Shown one piece after another: positions 7,927 through 16,541 of a stretch of 64,000 nt of DNA (positions are counted from its first letter, which is position 1; each line of letters opens with the position of its first letter). The stretch is taken from assembly GCF_900105785.1 (NCBI RefSeq), contig NZ_LT629799.1, positions 3,720,001 to 3,784,000 on the forward strand, written 5' to 3'. A program made the position numbers and the translations under genes. The stretch comes from Microlunatus sagamiharensis. GTDB taxonomy: Bacteria > Actinomycetota > Actinomycetes > Propionibacteriales > Propionibacteriaceae. The notes under the pieces are model-generated. The model ran no database searches. It was not told the DNA's origin and saw only the letters and a program-made list of their open reading frames with translations.

Positions 7927-8418
7927 TCAGCTGCTGCCGACGGCGAAGAGTCCGATCATCAGCAGCACGACGCCGAGCATCAGCACCCCGACGAGGCTCA
8001 GCACGACCGCGGTCACGACCTTGTTGGGACGTCCGCCCACGACCACGACGGTCGAGCCCGTCGTGAGGTTCTGCACCGTGGCGACGTTCCAGCGGTTCGT
8101 CGCGTCGGCCGGACCGGCCAGCTCGATCCAGTCCCCGTCACGGACCGTCCCGGACAGCGAACGGCCCCGCATCAGCACGTCCAGCGGCTGCGGGTTGCCG
8201 GGCTCGGCCAGCCGGAACTCGAGCACGGTCAGCCCGAGGGTCTGCTGGTTGCTGCCCACCTGCGACTCCTGACGTACCAGGACCCCGTACGCCCGCCCGG
8301 CCCGGGCACCGGGGCTCACCGGGCGCGGGGGCAGCTCGGAGACGGGCAGGAGCGGCTGGCCGGCCGGCTCGGGCCGGCGGTCCTCGGGACCGGGGGACCC
8401 GTACGGGGAGAAGCTCAT
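7927..8418 (-). CDS. Membrane-anchored protein of unknown function with C-terminal helix
   Basis: This 163-residue protein has a Pro-rich N-terminus and a beta-rich middle (residues about 40-125, including LTVLEFRLAE and GTVRDGDWIEL) that could be an OB-like or FHA-like small fold. The single transmembrane helix VVTAVVLSLVGVLMLGVVLL is near the end. The C-terminus would face outward or stay very short. The ATG at 8418 has GGCAGG nine bases upstream; another ATG lies nine bases earlier. It is convergent with the small gene at 7712. No function is assigned. Confidence 0.6.
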   Translation of the reverse strand: MSFSPYGSPGPEDRRPEPAGQPLLPVSELPPRPVSPGARAGRAYGVLVRQESQVGSNQQTLGLTVLEFRLAEPGNPQPLDVLMRGRSLSGTVRDGDWIELAGPADATNRWNVATVQNLTTGSTVVVVGGRPNKVVTAVVLSLVGVLMLGVVLLMIGLFAVGSS

Positions 8419-8646
8419 GCGCGGCATCCTGCCGCGTCCGCGGGTCGTCCGCAGGGCTTGACGGGTCCTGCGGGCCACGCGTCGGTCACGGTCGCGTCAC
8501 GCCGGGACGGCGACCGCGCGGGGGTCGGCGCGAGGTCACGGGGTGGGAACTGTTCACCCGCGAGAGGGTGACGTCGGCGCCCGTGTGAATTAGCGTGACG
8601 CGGACGACGTGGCCGGACGGCGGTCGCGGCAACGCTGGGGGACGAC

Positions 8647-9789
8647 GTGCGGACACACCCACGCAGCACCGCGAGGGCGGGCTGGGTCGGCGGCCTGGCC
8701 GCTGCCGCCCTGGTGCTGGCCGGTTGCGGAACCGTCCCGGCCGGGCCCGTCGGCGCGGCCGAGACGCAGCCGCCGGCTGCGACCGAGGCCCCGACCAGCG
8801 CCACGGCGACGCCCGGTGCGACGCCGACGGAGGCGGGCCCATCGACCCCCAGCGCGAGCCCGACCACGAAGCCCGCGTCCGACAAGGCGGCGAGCACCAG
8901 GCCCGCGCTCCTGCTGGAGAAGGGCGACAAGGGCGAGAAGGTCCGCGACCTGCAGGTCCGGCTGCGCGACCTCGACTGGTACTCCGGCTCGATCACCGGG
9001 ACGTACGCCGCGAGCACGGTCACCGGGGTGAAGGGGTTCCAGGGCAAGCGCGGGCTGAAGAAGACGGGTTCGGTCGACGCGACGACCTGGAAGCAGCTGA
9101 CCAAGCGCACGTCGGCCTCGACGAAGGACGAGCGCCACAACGTGCTGCGCCCCGGCAAGGCGATCTACCGGCAGGGCTCGAGCGGCGACAAGGTGCGCGA
9201 CCTGCAGGCGCGGCTCAAGCAGATCGGCTGGTTCTCCGGCTCGGTGACCGGGACCTACGGCAGGGCGACGGCCAGCGGCGTGAAGGGGTTCCAGGGCAAG
9301 CGGGCCATCCCCGTCACCGGCGACGTCGACGCCCGGACCTGGAGCCGCCTCACCGCGATGACGCGCACGCCGACCGAGGACGCCAAGCACAACCGCACGC
9401 CGAAGCCGTCGAAGGCCGGGCTCGACAGCCGGTGCCTGACCGGCCGGGCGATCTGCATCAGCAAGAGCAGCAACTCGCTCACCTGGGTGGTCGACGGCAA
9501 GCCGCAGCTGCGCATGGACGTGCGGTTCGGCGCGGTCGGCACGCCGACGCGGGAGGGGACCTTCAGCATCCAGCGCAAGGAGCGCGACTGGACCTCGACG
9601 ATCTACCACTCGAAGATGCCGTACTCGATGTTCTTCTCGGGCGGCCAGGCCGTGCACTACAGCTCCGACTTCGCCGCCCGCGGCTACGCCGGCGCCTCGC
9701 ACGGCTGCGTGAACGTCCGCAACCTTCCCGCCCTCCAGACCCTGTTCGCCCAGGCCCGGACCGGTGACAAGGTCATCGTCTACCGCTGA
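8647..9789 (+). CDS. L,D-transpeptidase lipoprotein with two peptidoglycan-binding domains
   Basis: This 380-residue cell-wall enzyme has a signal peptide with lipobox LVLAGC near residue 27 and a Thr/Pro/Ala-rich linker. Two PG_binding_1 repeats follow (each with KVRDLQxRL, GSxTGTY and VKGFQGKR) near residues 95-160 and 180-240. The YkuD catalytic domain carries SHGCVNV, with Cys354 as nucleophile and His352. Such enzymes form 3-3 cross-links in peptidoglycan or attach proteins. The two binding repeats are close copies of each other at DNA level, with VKGFQGKR encoded almost identically, suggesting recent duplication. The stop lies inside the left arm of an inverted repeat. Confidence 0.92.
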   Translation: MRTHPRSTARAGWVGGLAAAALVLAGCGTVPAGPVGAAETQPPAATEAPTSATATPGATPTEAGPSTPSASPTTKPASDKAASTRPALLLEKGDKGEKVRDLQVRLRDLDWYSGSITGTYAASTVTGVKGFQGKRGLKKTGSVDATTWKQLTKRTSASTKDERHNVLRPGKAIYRQGSSGDKVRDLQARLKQIGWFSGSVTGTYGRATASGVKGFQGKRAIPVTGDVDARTWSRLTAMTRTPTEDAKHNRTPKPSKAGLDSRCLTGRAICISKSSNSLTWVVDGKPQLRMDVRFGAVGTPTREGTFSIQRKERDWTSTIYHSKMPYSMFFSGGQAVHYSSDFAARGYAGASHGCVNVRNLPALQTLFAQARTGDKVIVYR

Positions 9790-9842
9790 GAACTTCTCGC
9801 CCTGGAAGCACCGTCACGGTTCACCAGTGGCGAGAAGTTCTC
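9788..9842. repeat. Inverted repeat at the 3' end of the broken nuclease gene
   Basis: The arms GAGAACTTCTCGCC (9788-9801) and GGCGAGAAGTTCTC (9829-9842) are perfect complements. The left arm overlaps the stop of the L,D-transpeptidase gene and the right arm overlaps the last codons of the leftward nuclease gene. Bases 9808-9841 are also 28/34 identical, in direct orientation, to 10793-10826 on the other side of that gene. Confidence 0.9.
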
Positions 9843-10718
9843 TGACCGTCGCGACGAAGCCCTCGGGGTCGCCGAGGAGGTCGTCCCAGCAGAAACGTCT
9901 GATCGTCCAGCCGTCGCGCATCAAGGCGTTGGATCGCCGCAGGTCCGAGCGGAACGCGACTGCCCCGGAGTGGAAGGCGTAACCGTCGAGCTCGATGGCC
10001 AGTCTTCTGTCCGGGAACGCGATGTCGATCTCCACCGACCGGCCGCTGCTCAGCCTGACGACGAGGTTCGGCTCGAAACCAGTGATGCCGGCGTCCCTGA
10101 GCAGCGAGACAGCCAGCCGCTCGAGCTCGGAATGAGCGCGGCCGCCCGTGCGGGCCAGCAGGTCCGCATGGTTGAGCTGCCCCAGCATCCGGGATGGCGT
10201 GCCAGTGCGCGCTCGAGGTCGATCTGACGAACAGCGCGGGTCTGCTTGGCCCGATCGATCAGGGCGACGCCGGCTCCGGCGCGTCGGCGCTCGATGAGGG
10301 CGCTGGTACGCAGCACTGCGAGCGGCCGGCTCATCGTCAGGAGCGAGCGGTGACGCCAGCGGTCCTGCGGGTCGACGAAGGCCGCGCTCAGCTGCACCCG
10401 ATCAGTGCTTCGGCAGCGCGTCGGGCCGACGAACGACCAGCGGATCGGTGGGTCCTCGAGCACGCCCCACCACCAGGCGGCCGTCTCGTCCGCGAGCAGG
10501 ACATCGGGTCCGAGCCACAGCCTGGCCGCCCACAGGCCGGTCTCCACGAGGGGGACGGCGGCGTGCAGCCGGAAGACTCCGGGGTGCTCCCTGATCCACT
10601 CCTGCCGGGCGAGCAGCCCGGCGATCTCCCGGTCCGAGAGCCCGGCTTCCCGGGCCTGTGCGCGCGACACCGTCCCGGCCTGACGGAGGAGGTGCTGACG
10701 GACGAGTGCGTTCTCCAC
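9814..10718 (-). pseudogene. Frameshifted AbiEi-like/DUF559 endonuclease-domain gene
   Basis: Two overlapping leftward frames together make one protein of about 300 residues. The first (from GTG 10718) carries the AbiEi-type winged helix (RAQAREAGLSDREIAGLLA) and the middle region. The second (9814 to about 10188) carries the DUF559/Vsr-like nuclease core with VEIDIAFPDRRLAIELDGY. At 10188-10190 the frame shifts so that HPG should run on into MLGQLNHADLL; one missing base would explain it. The catalytic D...ExD pattern is intact in the second part. It is related in layout to the genes at 16542 and 48283. A sequencing error is the main alternative to a true pseudogene. Confidence 0.75.
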
Positions 10719-10792
10719 GTCCGGGTCATCAGGACCTGAGCCCCGGTCGTGCCGGGCCTGGCCGGATCTGTGCACAACTTCTTGCCGTCAGC

Positions 10793-10826
10793 GCACCGTG
10801 ACGGTGCACCGAGGGCGAGAACTTCT
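10793..10826. repeat. Direct-repeat partner flanking the broken nuclease gene
   Basis: This 34-base segment matches 9808-9841 at 28 positions in the same orientation. It begins with the palindrome GCACCGTGACGGTGC and ends in GGCGAGAACTTCT, overlapping the map stop codon. The two copies bracket the nuclease gene like cassette ends. Confidence 0.75.
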
Positions 10827-11592
10827 AGCCGCGCGAGGTGAGGACGAGCGGACCGTCCTCGGTGATGGCGATCGTGTGCTCGGAGTGGGCGCCGCGGGAG
10901 CCGTCGCGGCTGCGCAGCGTCCAGCCGTCGGCGTCGGTGTAGATCTTGTCCGTGCTCTCGCAGAACCAGGGCTCGATGGCGATGACCAGGCCCGGCTTGA
11001 GCGTGAGGCCGCGGCCGCGGCGGCCGTCGTTGGCGACGTGCGGGTCGCCGTGCATGGTGCGGCCGACGCCGTGGCCGCCGAAGTCGGTGTTGATCTTGTA
11101 CCCCGCGTGGTTGGCCACCCGGGCGATGGCGAAGGAGATGTCGCCGACCCGCGCGCCGGCCTGGGCGGCCTCGATGCCCGCGGCGAGCGCCTCCTGCGTG
11201 GTGTCGATCAGCCGCTGGTCCTGCTCGCGCACCTGCCCGACGACCACGCTGACCGCGGAGTCGGAGACCCAGCCGTCGACCGACGCGGCGAAGTCCACGC
11301 TCAGCAGGTCGCCGTCGGCGAGGACGTAGTCGTGGGGGAGGCCGTGCAGGACGGCGTCGTTGACCGAGGTGCACAGCACCTTGCCGAAGGGGCTGGCGCC
11401 GAAGGACGGGTGGTAGTCGATGTAGCAGGACTCCGCGCCGCGCTCGACGATCATCTCGTGGGCCAGCCGGTCGAGCTCGAGCAGGTTCACCCCGACGTCG
11501 GCCTTGGCGACCAGCGCCGTCAGCACGTCGGCGACGAACCGTCCGGCGGGGCGCATCTGCTCGATCTCGGCGGGGGTGCGGTACTCGATCAC
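10825..11592 (-). CDS. map: Methionine aminopeptidase, type I
   Basis: This 255-residue enzyme removes N-terminal methionine from new proteins in the cytosol. The five metal ligands are visible: Asp in LLSVDFAAS, Asp in SDSAVSV, His in GGHGVGRTMH, Glu in VIAIEPWF and Glu in AHSEHTIAI. The early His in CYIDYHPSFGASPFG is also kept. Length and absence of an SH3-like N-terminal extension fit the short type Ia form. The GTG start encodes MIEYRTPAEIEQMRPAGRFV, a typical beginning. Actinobacteria often carry two map genes; this copy is not in the ribosomal adk-map-infA cluster, so it is probably the stand-alone paralogue. Confidence 0.95.
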   Translation of the reverse strand: MIEYRTPAEIEQMRPAGRFVADVLTALVAKADVGVNLLELDRLAHEMIVERGAESCYIDYHPSFGASPFGKVLCTSVNDAVLHGLPHDYVLADGDLLSVDFAASVDGWVSDSAVSVVVGQVREQDQRLIDTTQEALAAGIEAAQAGARVGDISFAIARVANHAGYKINTDFGGHGVGRTMHGDPHVANDGRRGRGLTLKPGLVIAIEPWFCESTDKIYTDADGWTLRSRDGSRGAHSEHTIAITEDGPLVLTSRG

Positions 11593-11635
11593 GCCCGTGA
11601 TTCTGCCCCAGCGGCCAAGGTCCGAGCGCCGGCCG

Positions 11636-12331
11636 TCACGCCCAGATCGCCGCGCTCAGCCCGTACGGCACGCGCTGCGGCGGGTCCGGCAGGCTGACGG
11701 CCTCGCCGCGGAGCAGGCGGAGCGCGGTCCAGGCGACCGCCGCGGCGTCGACCACGTCGTCCGGTCCCGCCGACCCCGTGTCGCCGGTGAGGCGGGTGAG
11801 GTCGACGCCCGCGGCGGCCAGGAGGGCCACGCGCTCCTGCTGCCCGGCCCACGTCTTCTTCGCGTGCTGCGCCGGCCGGCCGGCCATCGTCGCGAACGTG
11901 ACCTCGGGGTGAACCTCGGCGACCCGGTCCTCCCCGCCACGGACCAGCTCGTCGACCTCCAGCACCTTGCCCCGCAGCCCCCAGGCCTGGATCGAGAACC
12001 CGCCCCCGCTGCGCTTCCGGCTCACTGCCACGCCCGTCGCGTGGTCGGCCACCTCGAGCGCCGCGCGGACGGGAGTGGTGAAGATCGACGAGCGTCGCCG
12101 CCCGAGCACCGCGGCCGCGAGGCGGTCGGCGTCGCGCCAGCCCTCGTCGAGCAGGCCGATCGGGATGTCGACGCCGACCCGCGCCACCGACCCGTCACGG
12201 TCGGCCAGCGCGAGCAGCGTGCGCAGGTCGGGTGCTGCGTAGGCCCGGGGTCCGTCGGGGTCCGGGGCCACGCCGACCCAGCCGTCGCGGCAGCCGTCGA
12301 CCCCCAGCACGCGCGTCGCTGTCACCGTCAC
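11636..12331 (-). CDS. DUF429 family protein
   Basis: This 231-residue protein of the DUF429 family is predicted to have an RNase H-like fold. Visible family signatures are VLGVDGCRDGWVGV at the start, VGVDIPIGLLDEG near residue 55, and the HPEVTFATMAG and DDVVDAAAVAWTA segments. The Asp residues in these motifs sit where nuclease-fold metal ligands would be, but activity is not established for the family. It runs leftward, 43 bases upstream of map and divergent from the monooxygenase at 12384. Confidence 0.8.
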   Translation of the reverse strand: MTVTATRVLGVDGCRDGWVGVAPDPDGPRAYAAPDLRTLLALADRDGSVARVGVDIPIGLLDEGWRDADRLAAAVLGRRRSSIFTTPVRAALEVADHATGVAVSRKRSGGGFSIQAWGLRGKVLEVDELVRGGEDRVAEVHPEVTFATMAGRPAQHAKKTWAGQQERVALLAAAGVDLTRLTGDTGSAGPDDVVDAAAVAWTALRLLRGEAVSLPDPPQRVPYGLSAAIWA

Positions 12332-12383
12332 CGCGCCGGTCTACCACCGGAATGACGGGCGGACGGACCGGGTTGCACCTGGC

Positions 12384-13436
12384 ATGAGCATCCGCCGGCT
12401 GTCCGTCCTCGACCTCATCCCCGTCCGCGACGGGCAGACCACGGGCCAGGCGCTGGCCGCGAGCGTGGCGCTGGCGAGGCGGGCGGAGTCGGCCGGCTTC
12501 CACCGCTACTGGGTCGCCGAGCACCACAACATGCCGGCCGTCGCCTCGACGAACCCGCCCGTCCTCATCGCCATGCTCGCCGGCGCGACCGAGCAGCTGC
12601 GGGTGGGCTCGGGCGGCATGATGCTGCCGAACCACGCCCCGCTCGTCGTCGCCGAGCAGTTTGCGCTGCTCGAGGCCGCGTACCCCGGTCGGATCGACCT
12701 CGGCATCGGCCGTGCGCCCGGCAGCGACCCGGTCACGAGCTGGGCCCTGCGCCACGGCGGCCCGCAGACCGGAGACGCCGACCGCTTCGGAGAGCACGTC
12801 GACAACCTCATCGCGATGATGGAGCCGGCCGGCGTCGGCCTCAGCCTCCAGGGCCGCTCGTACGGCCTGCGCGCCACGCCGCAGGCGGTCGGCCGCCCGA
12901 CCCCGTGGCTGCTCGGCTCGTCGGACTACTCCGCGCGGCTCGCCGCCGAGAAGGGGCTGCCGTACGTCTTCGCGCACCACTTCTCCGGCGACAGCACCGC
13001 CGAGGTGCTCGACCTCTACCGCAGCGCCTTCCGCCCCTCCGACGTCAGCCCGGCGCCGCAGACCTTCCTCACCGTCAACGTCGTCGTCGCCCCCACCCAG
13101 GAGGAGGCCGACCGGCTGGCCAAGCCGTACGTCCTGGCGATGGTCGCGCTGCGCACCGGCGGGGAGCTGCGCCCGCAGATCAGCGTCGAGGACGCCGCCG
13201 ACGTGCGGCTCCCGGAGTCCCACGCCGCGCTCGCCGCGCAGATGAGCGAGCGCTGGGTCGTCGGCACGCCCGAGACCGCGGCCCGCCAGCTCGAGGAGCT
13301 GGCCGACCACTTCGGCGTCGACGAGGTGATGGTCCACCCGGTCGCCGGCGCCTCGAACAGCGACCCGTTCGACCGCAACCCGGCCCGCGAGGAGAGCCTC
13401 GACCTGCTCGCCTCGGCGGTGTTCGCGACCGCCTGA
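12384..13436 (+). CDS. LLM-class flavin-dependent oxidoreductase, MsnO8-like
   Basis: This 350-residue luciferase-like monooxygenase has diagnostic strings SVLDLIPVRDGQT at the start, FHRYWVAEHHNMPAVASTNP, LRVGSGGMMLPNHAP and RIDLGIGRAPGSDP. These place it in the MsnO8/YtmO-like group whose natural substrates are mostly unknown. The ATG at 12384 follows a GC-rich region with only a weak ribosome site. The gene stands alone between a divergent DUF429 gene and a repeat element. It is a separate subfamily from the SsuD-like gene at 2812. Confidence 0.88.
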   Translation: MSIRRLSVLDLIPVRDGQTTGQALAASVALARRAESAGFHRYWVAEHHNMPAVASTNPPVLIAMLAGATEQLRVGSGGMMLPNHAPLVVAEQFALLEAAYPGRIDLGIGRAPGSDPVTSWALRHGGPQTGDADRFGEHVDNLIAMMEPAGVGLSLQGRSYGLRATPQAVGRPTPWLLGSSDYSARLAAEKGLPYVFAHHFSGDSTAEVLDLYRSAFRPSDVSPAPQTFLTVNVVVAPTQEEADRLAKPYVLAMVALRTGGELRPQISVEDAADVRLPESHAALAAQMSERWVVGTPETAARQLEELADHFGVDEVMVHPVAGASNSDPFDRNPAREESLDLLASAVFATA

Positions 13437-13443
13437 GCGGGCT

Positions 13444-13543
13444 GACGCTCCCTGAGCCTGTCGAAGGGCCTCGAAGAGGTCGGCGCTGTCCTAGGGAAGA
13501 ACGTCAACCCGTTCCGGGCCCTTCGACAGGCTCAGGGAGCGTC
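13444..13543. repeat. 27-base inverted repeat, also present alone at 54011
   Basis: Arms 13444-13470 and 13517-13543 are perfect reverse complements. The core is CCCTTCGACAGGCTCAGGG, a string I recognise as recurring in many high-GC bacterial genomes. A partial further copy (GGTTCAGGGAGCG) lies at 13559-13571, overlapping the xth stop. The element sits between convergent genes and may double as a terminator. Confidence 0.9.
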
Positions 13544-13560
13544 CTCGCACTTCTCGAGGT

Positions 13561-14325
13561 TCAGGGAGCGCTGGGCAGGGTCAGGTCGACCACCACCGGC
13601 GCGTGGTCGGAGGGCCCGGTGCCCTTGCGGGCCTCGCGGTCGACGTACGCGTCCTGGACCGTGACCGACGGGCTCAGCAGGACGTAGTCGATCCGCATGC
13701 CCAGGTCCTTGTGGAACATCCCGGCGCGGTAGTCCCAGTAGGTGAAGGGCCGGTCGTTCTTGCCCGGGCGCGCGGTGACGTCGACCAGGCCCCAGTCGAT
13801 CAGCGACTCGAGCGCCTCCCGCTCCGGCGGGGTCACGTGCGTGCTGCCCGAGAACTTGGCGATGTCCCACACGTCGGCGTCGGTGCGCGCGACGTTGAAG
13901 TCGCCCATGATCACCAGCGGCTGCGCCGGGTCCTGCTCGTCGAGGGTGGCGCGCAGCTGGGCGAACCACTCCAGCTTGTACGCGTAGTGCGGGTCGTCGA
14001 CCGAGCGCCCGTTGGGCACGTAGACGCTGACGGTCCGCAGCCCGCCGCAGTCCGCGGCGGCGTAGCGGGGCTCCTCCATCCCGGGCAGCTGCCGCGAGAC
14101 GGGCTCGAGGCCCACCCGGGAGAGGACGGCGACGCCGTTCCAGCGGCCGTCGCCGACGTGCATCACCTCGTAGCCGAGCTCGGCGACCTCCGCGGTCGGG
14201 AAGCCGGCCTCGTTGGTCTTGGTCTCCTGCAGCGCGACGACGTCGGGCTCGCGGGTCTGCAGCCAGTCGAGGAGGCGCGGGAGCCGCGCCCCGACCGAGT
14301 TCACGTTCCAGGTCGCGATGCGCAC
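13561..14325 (-). CDS. xth: Exodeoxyribonuclease III
   Basis: This 254-residue endonuclease/exonuclease/phosphatase-fold enzyme cleaves at abasic sites in base excision repair. Motifs run in order: IATWNVNSVGARLPRLLDWL, VVALQETKT (metal-binding Glu), the VYVPNG segment, VIMGDFNVARTDADVWD, RIDYVLLS and GPSDHAPVVVDL (catalytic His). The start is GTG at 14325 because IATWNVNS begins at residue 3; the open frame upstream is a shadow of the next gene. It is convergent with the gene at 12384 and 32 bases downstream of the molybdopterin oxidoreductase. Confidence 0.95.
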   Translation of the reverse strand: MRIATWNVNSVGARLPRLLDWLQTREPDVVALQETKTNEAGFPTAEVAELGYEVMHVGDGRWNGVAVLSRVGLEPVSRQLPGMEEPRYAAADCGGLRTVSVYVPNGRSVDDPHYAYKLEWFAQLRATLDEQDPAQPLVIMGDFNVARTDADVWDIAKFSGSTHVTPPEREALESLIDWGLVDVTARPGKNDRPFTYWDYRAGMFHKDLGMRIDYVLLSPSVTVQDAYVDREARKGTGPSDHAPVVVDLTLPSAP

Positions 14326-14357
14326 GCGCCCATCCTGCCCGGTCCGGGCAGGGTCGC

Positions 14358-15947
14358 TCAGCGGACGGTGACGCGTACGGAGTGGTAGCCGGTGGCGCCG
14401 TCCGGGGCGGGCGGCGCCTCGTCGGCGACCTGCAGCTCGCCCTTCGCGTCCGTCGCGCGGACGGTCAGCCGGTGGTCGCCGGGCGTCGCGTCCCAGGCGT
14501 AGCGCCACTGGCGCCACGTGTCGGGTCCGGTGACCTCGGCCAGCTCGGCGCGCGCCCACGGTCCGTCGTCCACCTGGACCTCGACCTGCCCGATACCGGT
14601 GTGCTGCGCCCAGGCGACGCCGGCGACCGCGACCGTCCCGGCACCGACGCTGCTGCCCGGCACGTCGATGCGGGAGGCGAGCTTGATCGGCCCGCGCTCC
14701 GACCAGCCGAGCGGGGTCCAGTAGCCGGCGTCCTCGGCGAAGGTGGTCACCTTCAGCTCGACCACCCACTTGGTCGCGGACACGTAGCCGTACAGGCCGG
14801 GCACGACCATGCGTACGGGGAAGCCGTGCTCGAGGGGGAGGGGTTCGCCGTTCATCCCGACGGCCAGCAGGCAGGCGCGCCCGGTGTCCTGCAGGACGTC
14901 GAGCGGCGTGCTCGCCGTGAACCCGTCCTCGCTCGTCGAGAGCACCATGTCGGCCCCGGCCTGCGGGCGTGCCCGGGCCAGGAGCTCCCGGATCGGGAAG
15001 CCGAGCCAGCGCGCGTTGCCGACGAGGTTGCCGCCGATCTCGTTCGAGACGCAGGTCAGGGTGGTCACGTGCTCCTCGAGGGGCTCGGCGAGCAGCTCGT
15101 CGAAGGTCATCGTGACCTCCTCCTCGACCATCCCGGTGACCGTGATGCTCCACTTCTCCGGGTCGATCACCGGCACCTGGAGGGCGGTGTCGATGCGGTA
15201 GAAGTCGTCGTTCGGGGTGATGTACGGGCTGAGGTCGGCGATCCCGAGGTCGGCACCGGCCGGCACCGCGGGAGCGGGGGTCGTGGGCGTCGGGAGGCGG
15301 AGGTTCGCCCGGGCGTCGCTGATCCGGTTCGCTGCGCCGACGAGCAGGCGCCCACCGACGGCGGCCACGGCGGCCGCCCCGCCCCAGAGGGCGGTGGCCA
15401 CCAGGAAACGCCGGCGCGACGGGTCGCTCGCGTCGTCCGGGCCGGGGAGGACGCGGGCCGGGTGCCACTGCCGGAGCCTCGTCAGGAGGCTGCTGAGCAG
15501 GATGGCGGCCAGCAGCATCCCGACGAGGGTGGGGACGTAGGCCTTGACGTCGGTGCCCGAGCCGAGCGCGACCCCGACGAGCCCGATCGCGGCGACGAGG
15601 GCGAAGACCGCCGTGCCACGGCCCTTGCGCCGGAGCTCGGCGACGCCGCCGAACGCGCAGAGCGCCAGGACGCCGACGGCGATGATGACCAGCAGCACCG
15701 GCTTGTCGGCGCCGCCCAGGAAGTCCTTGCCGAAGTTCACCATCCCGGCGGGCAGCAGGTCGATGATCACGCTGCCGACCGCCGCGAGCGGGGAGCCGGC
15801 CGGGGTGACCAGCCGGGCGGCGAGGTCGGAGACACCGATGCCGGCGAGCCCGGCGATGACACCGCAGAGCGCGGCCCACCGGGTCTGCAGACGGGACGGG
15901 AGCGGGCGCAGCACCTGTCCATGGTCCGTCGCGCACGACGCGCTCAC
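14358..15947 (-). CDS. Membrane-anchored molybdopterin-dependent oxidoreductase (sulfite oxidase family)
   Basis: This 529-residue protein has an N-terminal membrane region with about four or five helices (residues 25-175). A short DPSRRRFLVATALWGG segment follows, reminiscent of an internal twin-arginine/anchor helix. Next come an oxidoreductase molybdopterin domain (about 235-400) and a C-terminal Mo-co dimerisation domain of immunoglobulin type (about 410-525). The molybdenum ligand is the Cys in TLTCVSNEIGGNLVGNA. The catalytic part should face outside. Related proteins reduce methionine sulfoxide or act on sulfite; the substrate here is not determined. No partner cytochrome gene is adjacent. 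Confidence 0.88.
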   Translation of the reverse strand: MSASCATDHGQVLRPLPSRLQTRWAALCGVIAGLAGIGVSDLAARLVTPAGSPLAAVGSVIIDLLPAGMVNFGKDFLGGADKPVLLVIIAVGVLALCAFGGVAELRRKGRGTAVFALVAAIGLVGVALGSGTDVKAYVPTLVGMLLAAILLSSLLTRLRQWHPARVLPGPDDASDPSRRRFLVATALWGGAAAVAAVGGRLLVGAANRISDARANLRLPTPTTPAPAVPAGADLGIADLSPYITPNDDFYRIDTALQVPVIDPEKWSITVTGMVEEEVTMTFDELLAEPLEEHVTTLTCVSNEIGGNLVGNARWLGFPIRELLARARPQAGADMVLSTSEDGFTASTPLDVLQDTGRACLLAVGMNGEPLPLEHGFPVRMVVPGLYGYVSATKWVVELKVTTFAEDAGYWTPLGWSERGPIKLASRIDVPGSSVGAGTVAVAGVAWAQHTGIGQVEVQVDDGPWARAELAEVTGPDTWRQWRYAWDATPGDHRLTVRATDAKGELQVADEAPPAPDGATGYHSVRVTVR

Positions 15948-16000
15948 AACGTCTACGCAGAACTGACCCCGGACGGCCTCCCCGGGGCTAGCGTGCCGCC

Positions 16001-16471
16001 ATGAGGCTGAGGTGCTCGTCCCTGCAGGCGTGCGCGCCCGACCGGCTCGCCGCCGAGCTCTCCCGACCCGTGCTGCTGTGCCGGATCGCGTGGCCGCTGC
16101 TCACCTTCACCCCGGTCGACCCGCCCGTGCTCGAGGAGCGGTGGACGACCAAGCCGTACGTCTTCGCGCTGCGCCTGGGCGGCCGGCTCGGGCTGGGGGA
16201 GCACACGATCGAGCCGCGCACCCCGACCCGGCCCGACGAGGTGTGGCACGACGCCGGGCACAGCGACCTCGTGCACGTCTGGGACCACCGGGTCGACCTC
16301 GCGGAGTTCTACGGGATGACCCGGTACACCGACGTCGTCGAGGTGCGCGCCGGGGCGCTGACGCCGGTGGCCTGGCTCTTCGCCCAGGTCTTCTACCGCC
16401 ACCGCCAGCGCCGCCTCAACCGCCTCGTGGCCCGCGGCCTGCTCGAGCGCCGGGAGCCCGCCGCACTCTGA
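16001..16471 (+). CDS. Conserved protein of unknown function
   Basis: This 156-residue protein begins MRLRCSSLQACAPDRLAAEL. Aromatic and beta-rich segments (HTIEPRTPTRPDEVWHDAGH, VWDHRVDLAEFYGMTRYTDV) and a C-terminal basic helix after WLFAQVFYRHRQRRLNRLV suggest a compact soluble fold, possibly of the START/SRPBCC type. No family is recognised with confidence. It is divergent from the molybdopterin oxidoreductase (53 bases between starts). Coding character and length support a real gene. Confidence 0.6.
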   Translation: MRLRCSSLQACAPDRLAAELSRPVLLCRIAWPLLTFTPVDPPVLEERWTTKPYVFALRLGGRLGLGEHTIEPRTPTRPDEVWHDAGHSDLVHVWDHRVDLAEFYGMTRYTDVVEVRAGALTPVAWLFAQVFYRHRQRRLNRLVARGLLERREPAAL

Positions 16472-16541
16472 GCCCGCGCCGACACCACAGGCGGGTTCTC
16501 GGACGACACCCCCGACAACACCCGCGTGACTTCATGGTGCC

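Noticed and set aside
10050-10187. Programmed frameshift in the first nuclease gene
   Set aside because: No slippery heptamer or downstream structure is seen at 10188-10190; a single lost base or sequencing error is simpler.
13561-15936. Single 791-residue fusion including exonuclease III
   Set aside because: The upstream two thirds of that frame are an Arg/Pro-rich shadow of the molybdopterin oxidoreductase gene; the real enzyme starts at 14325.
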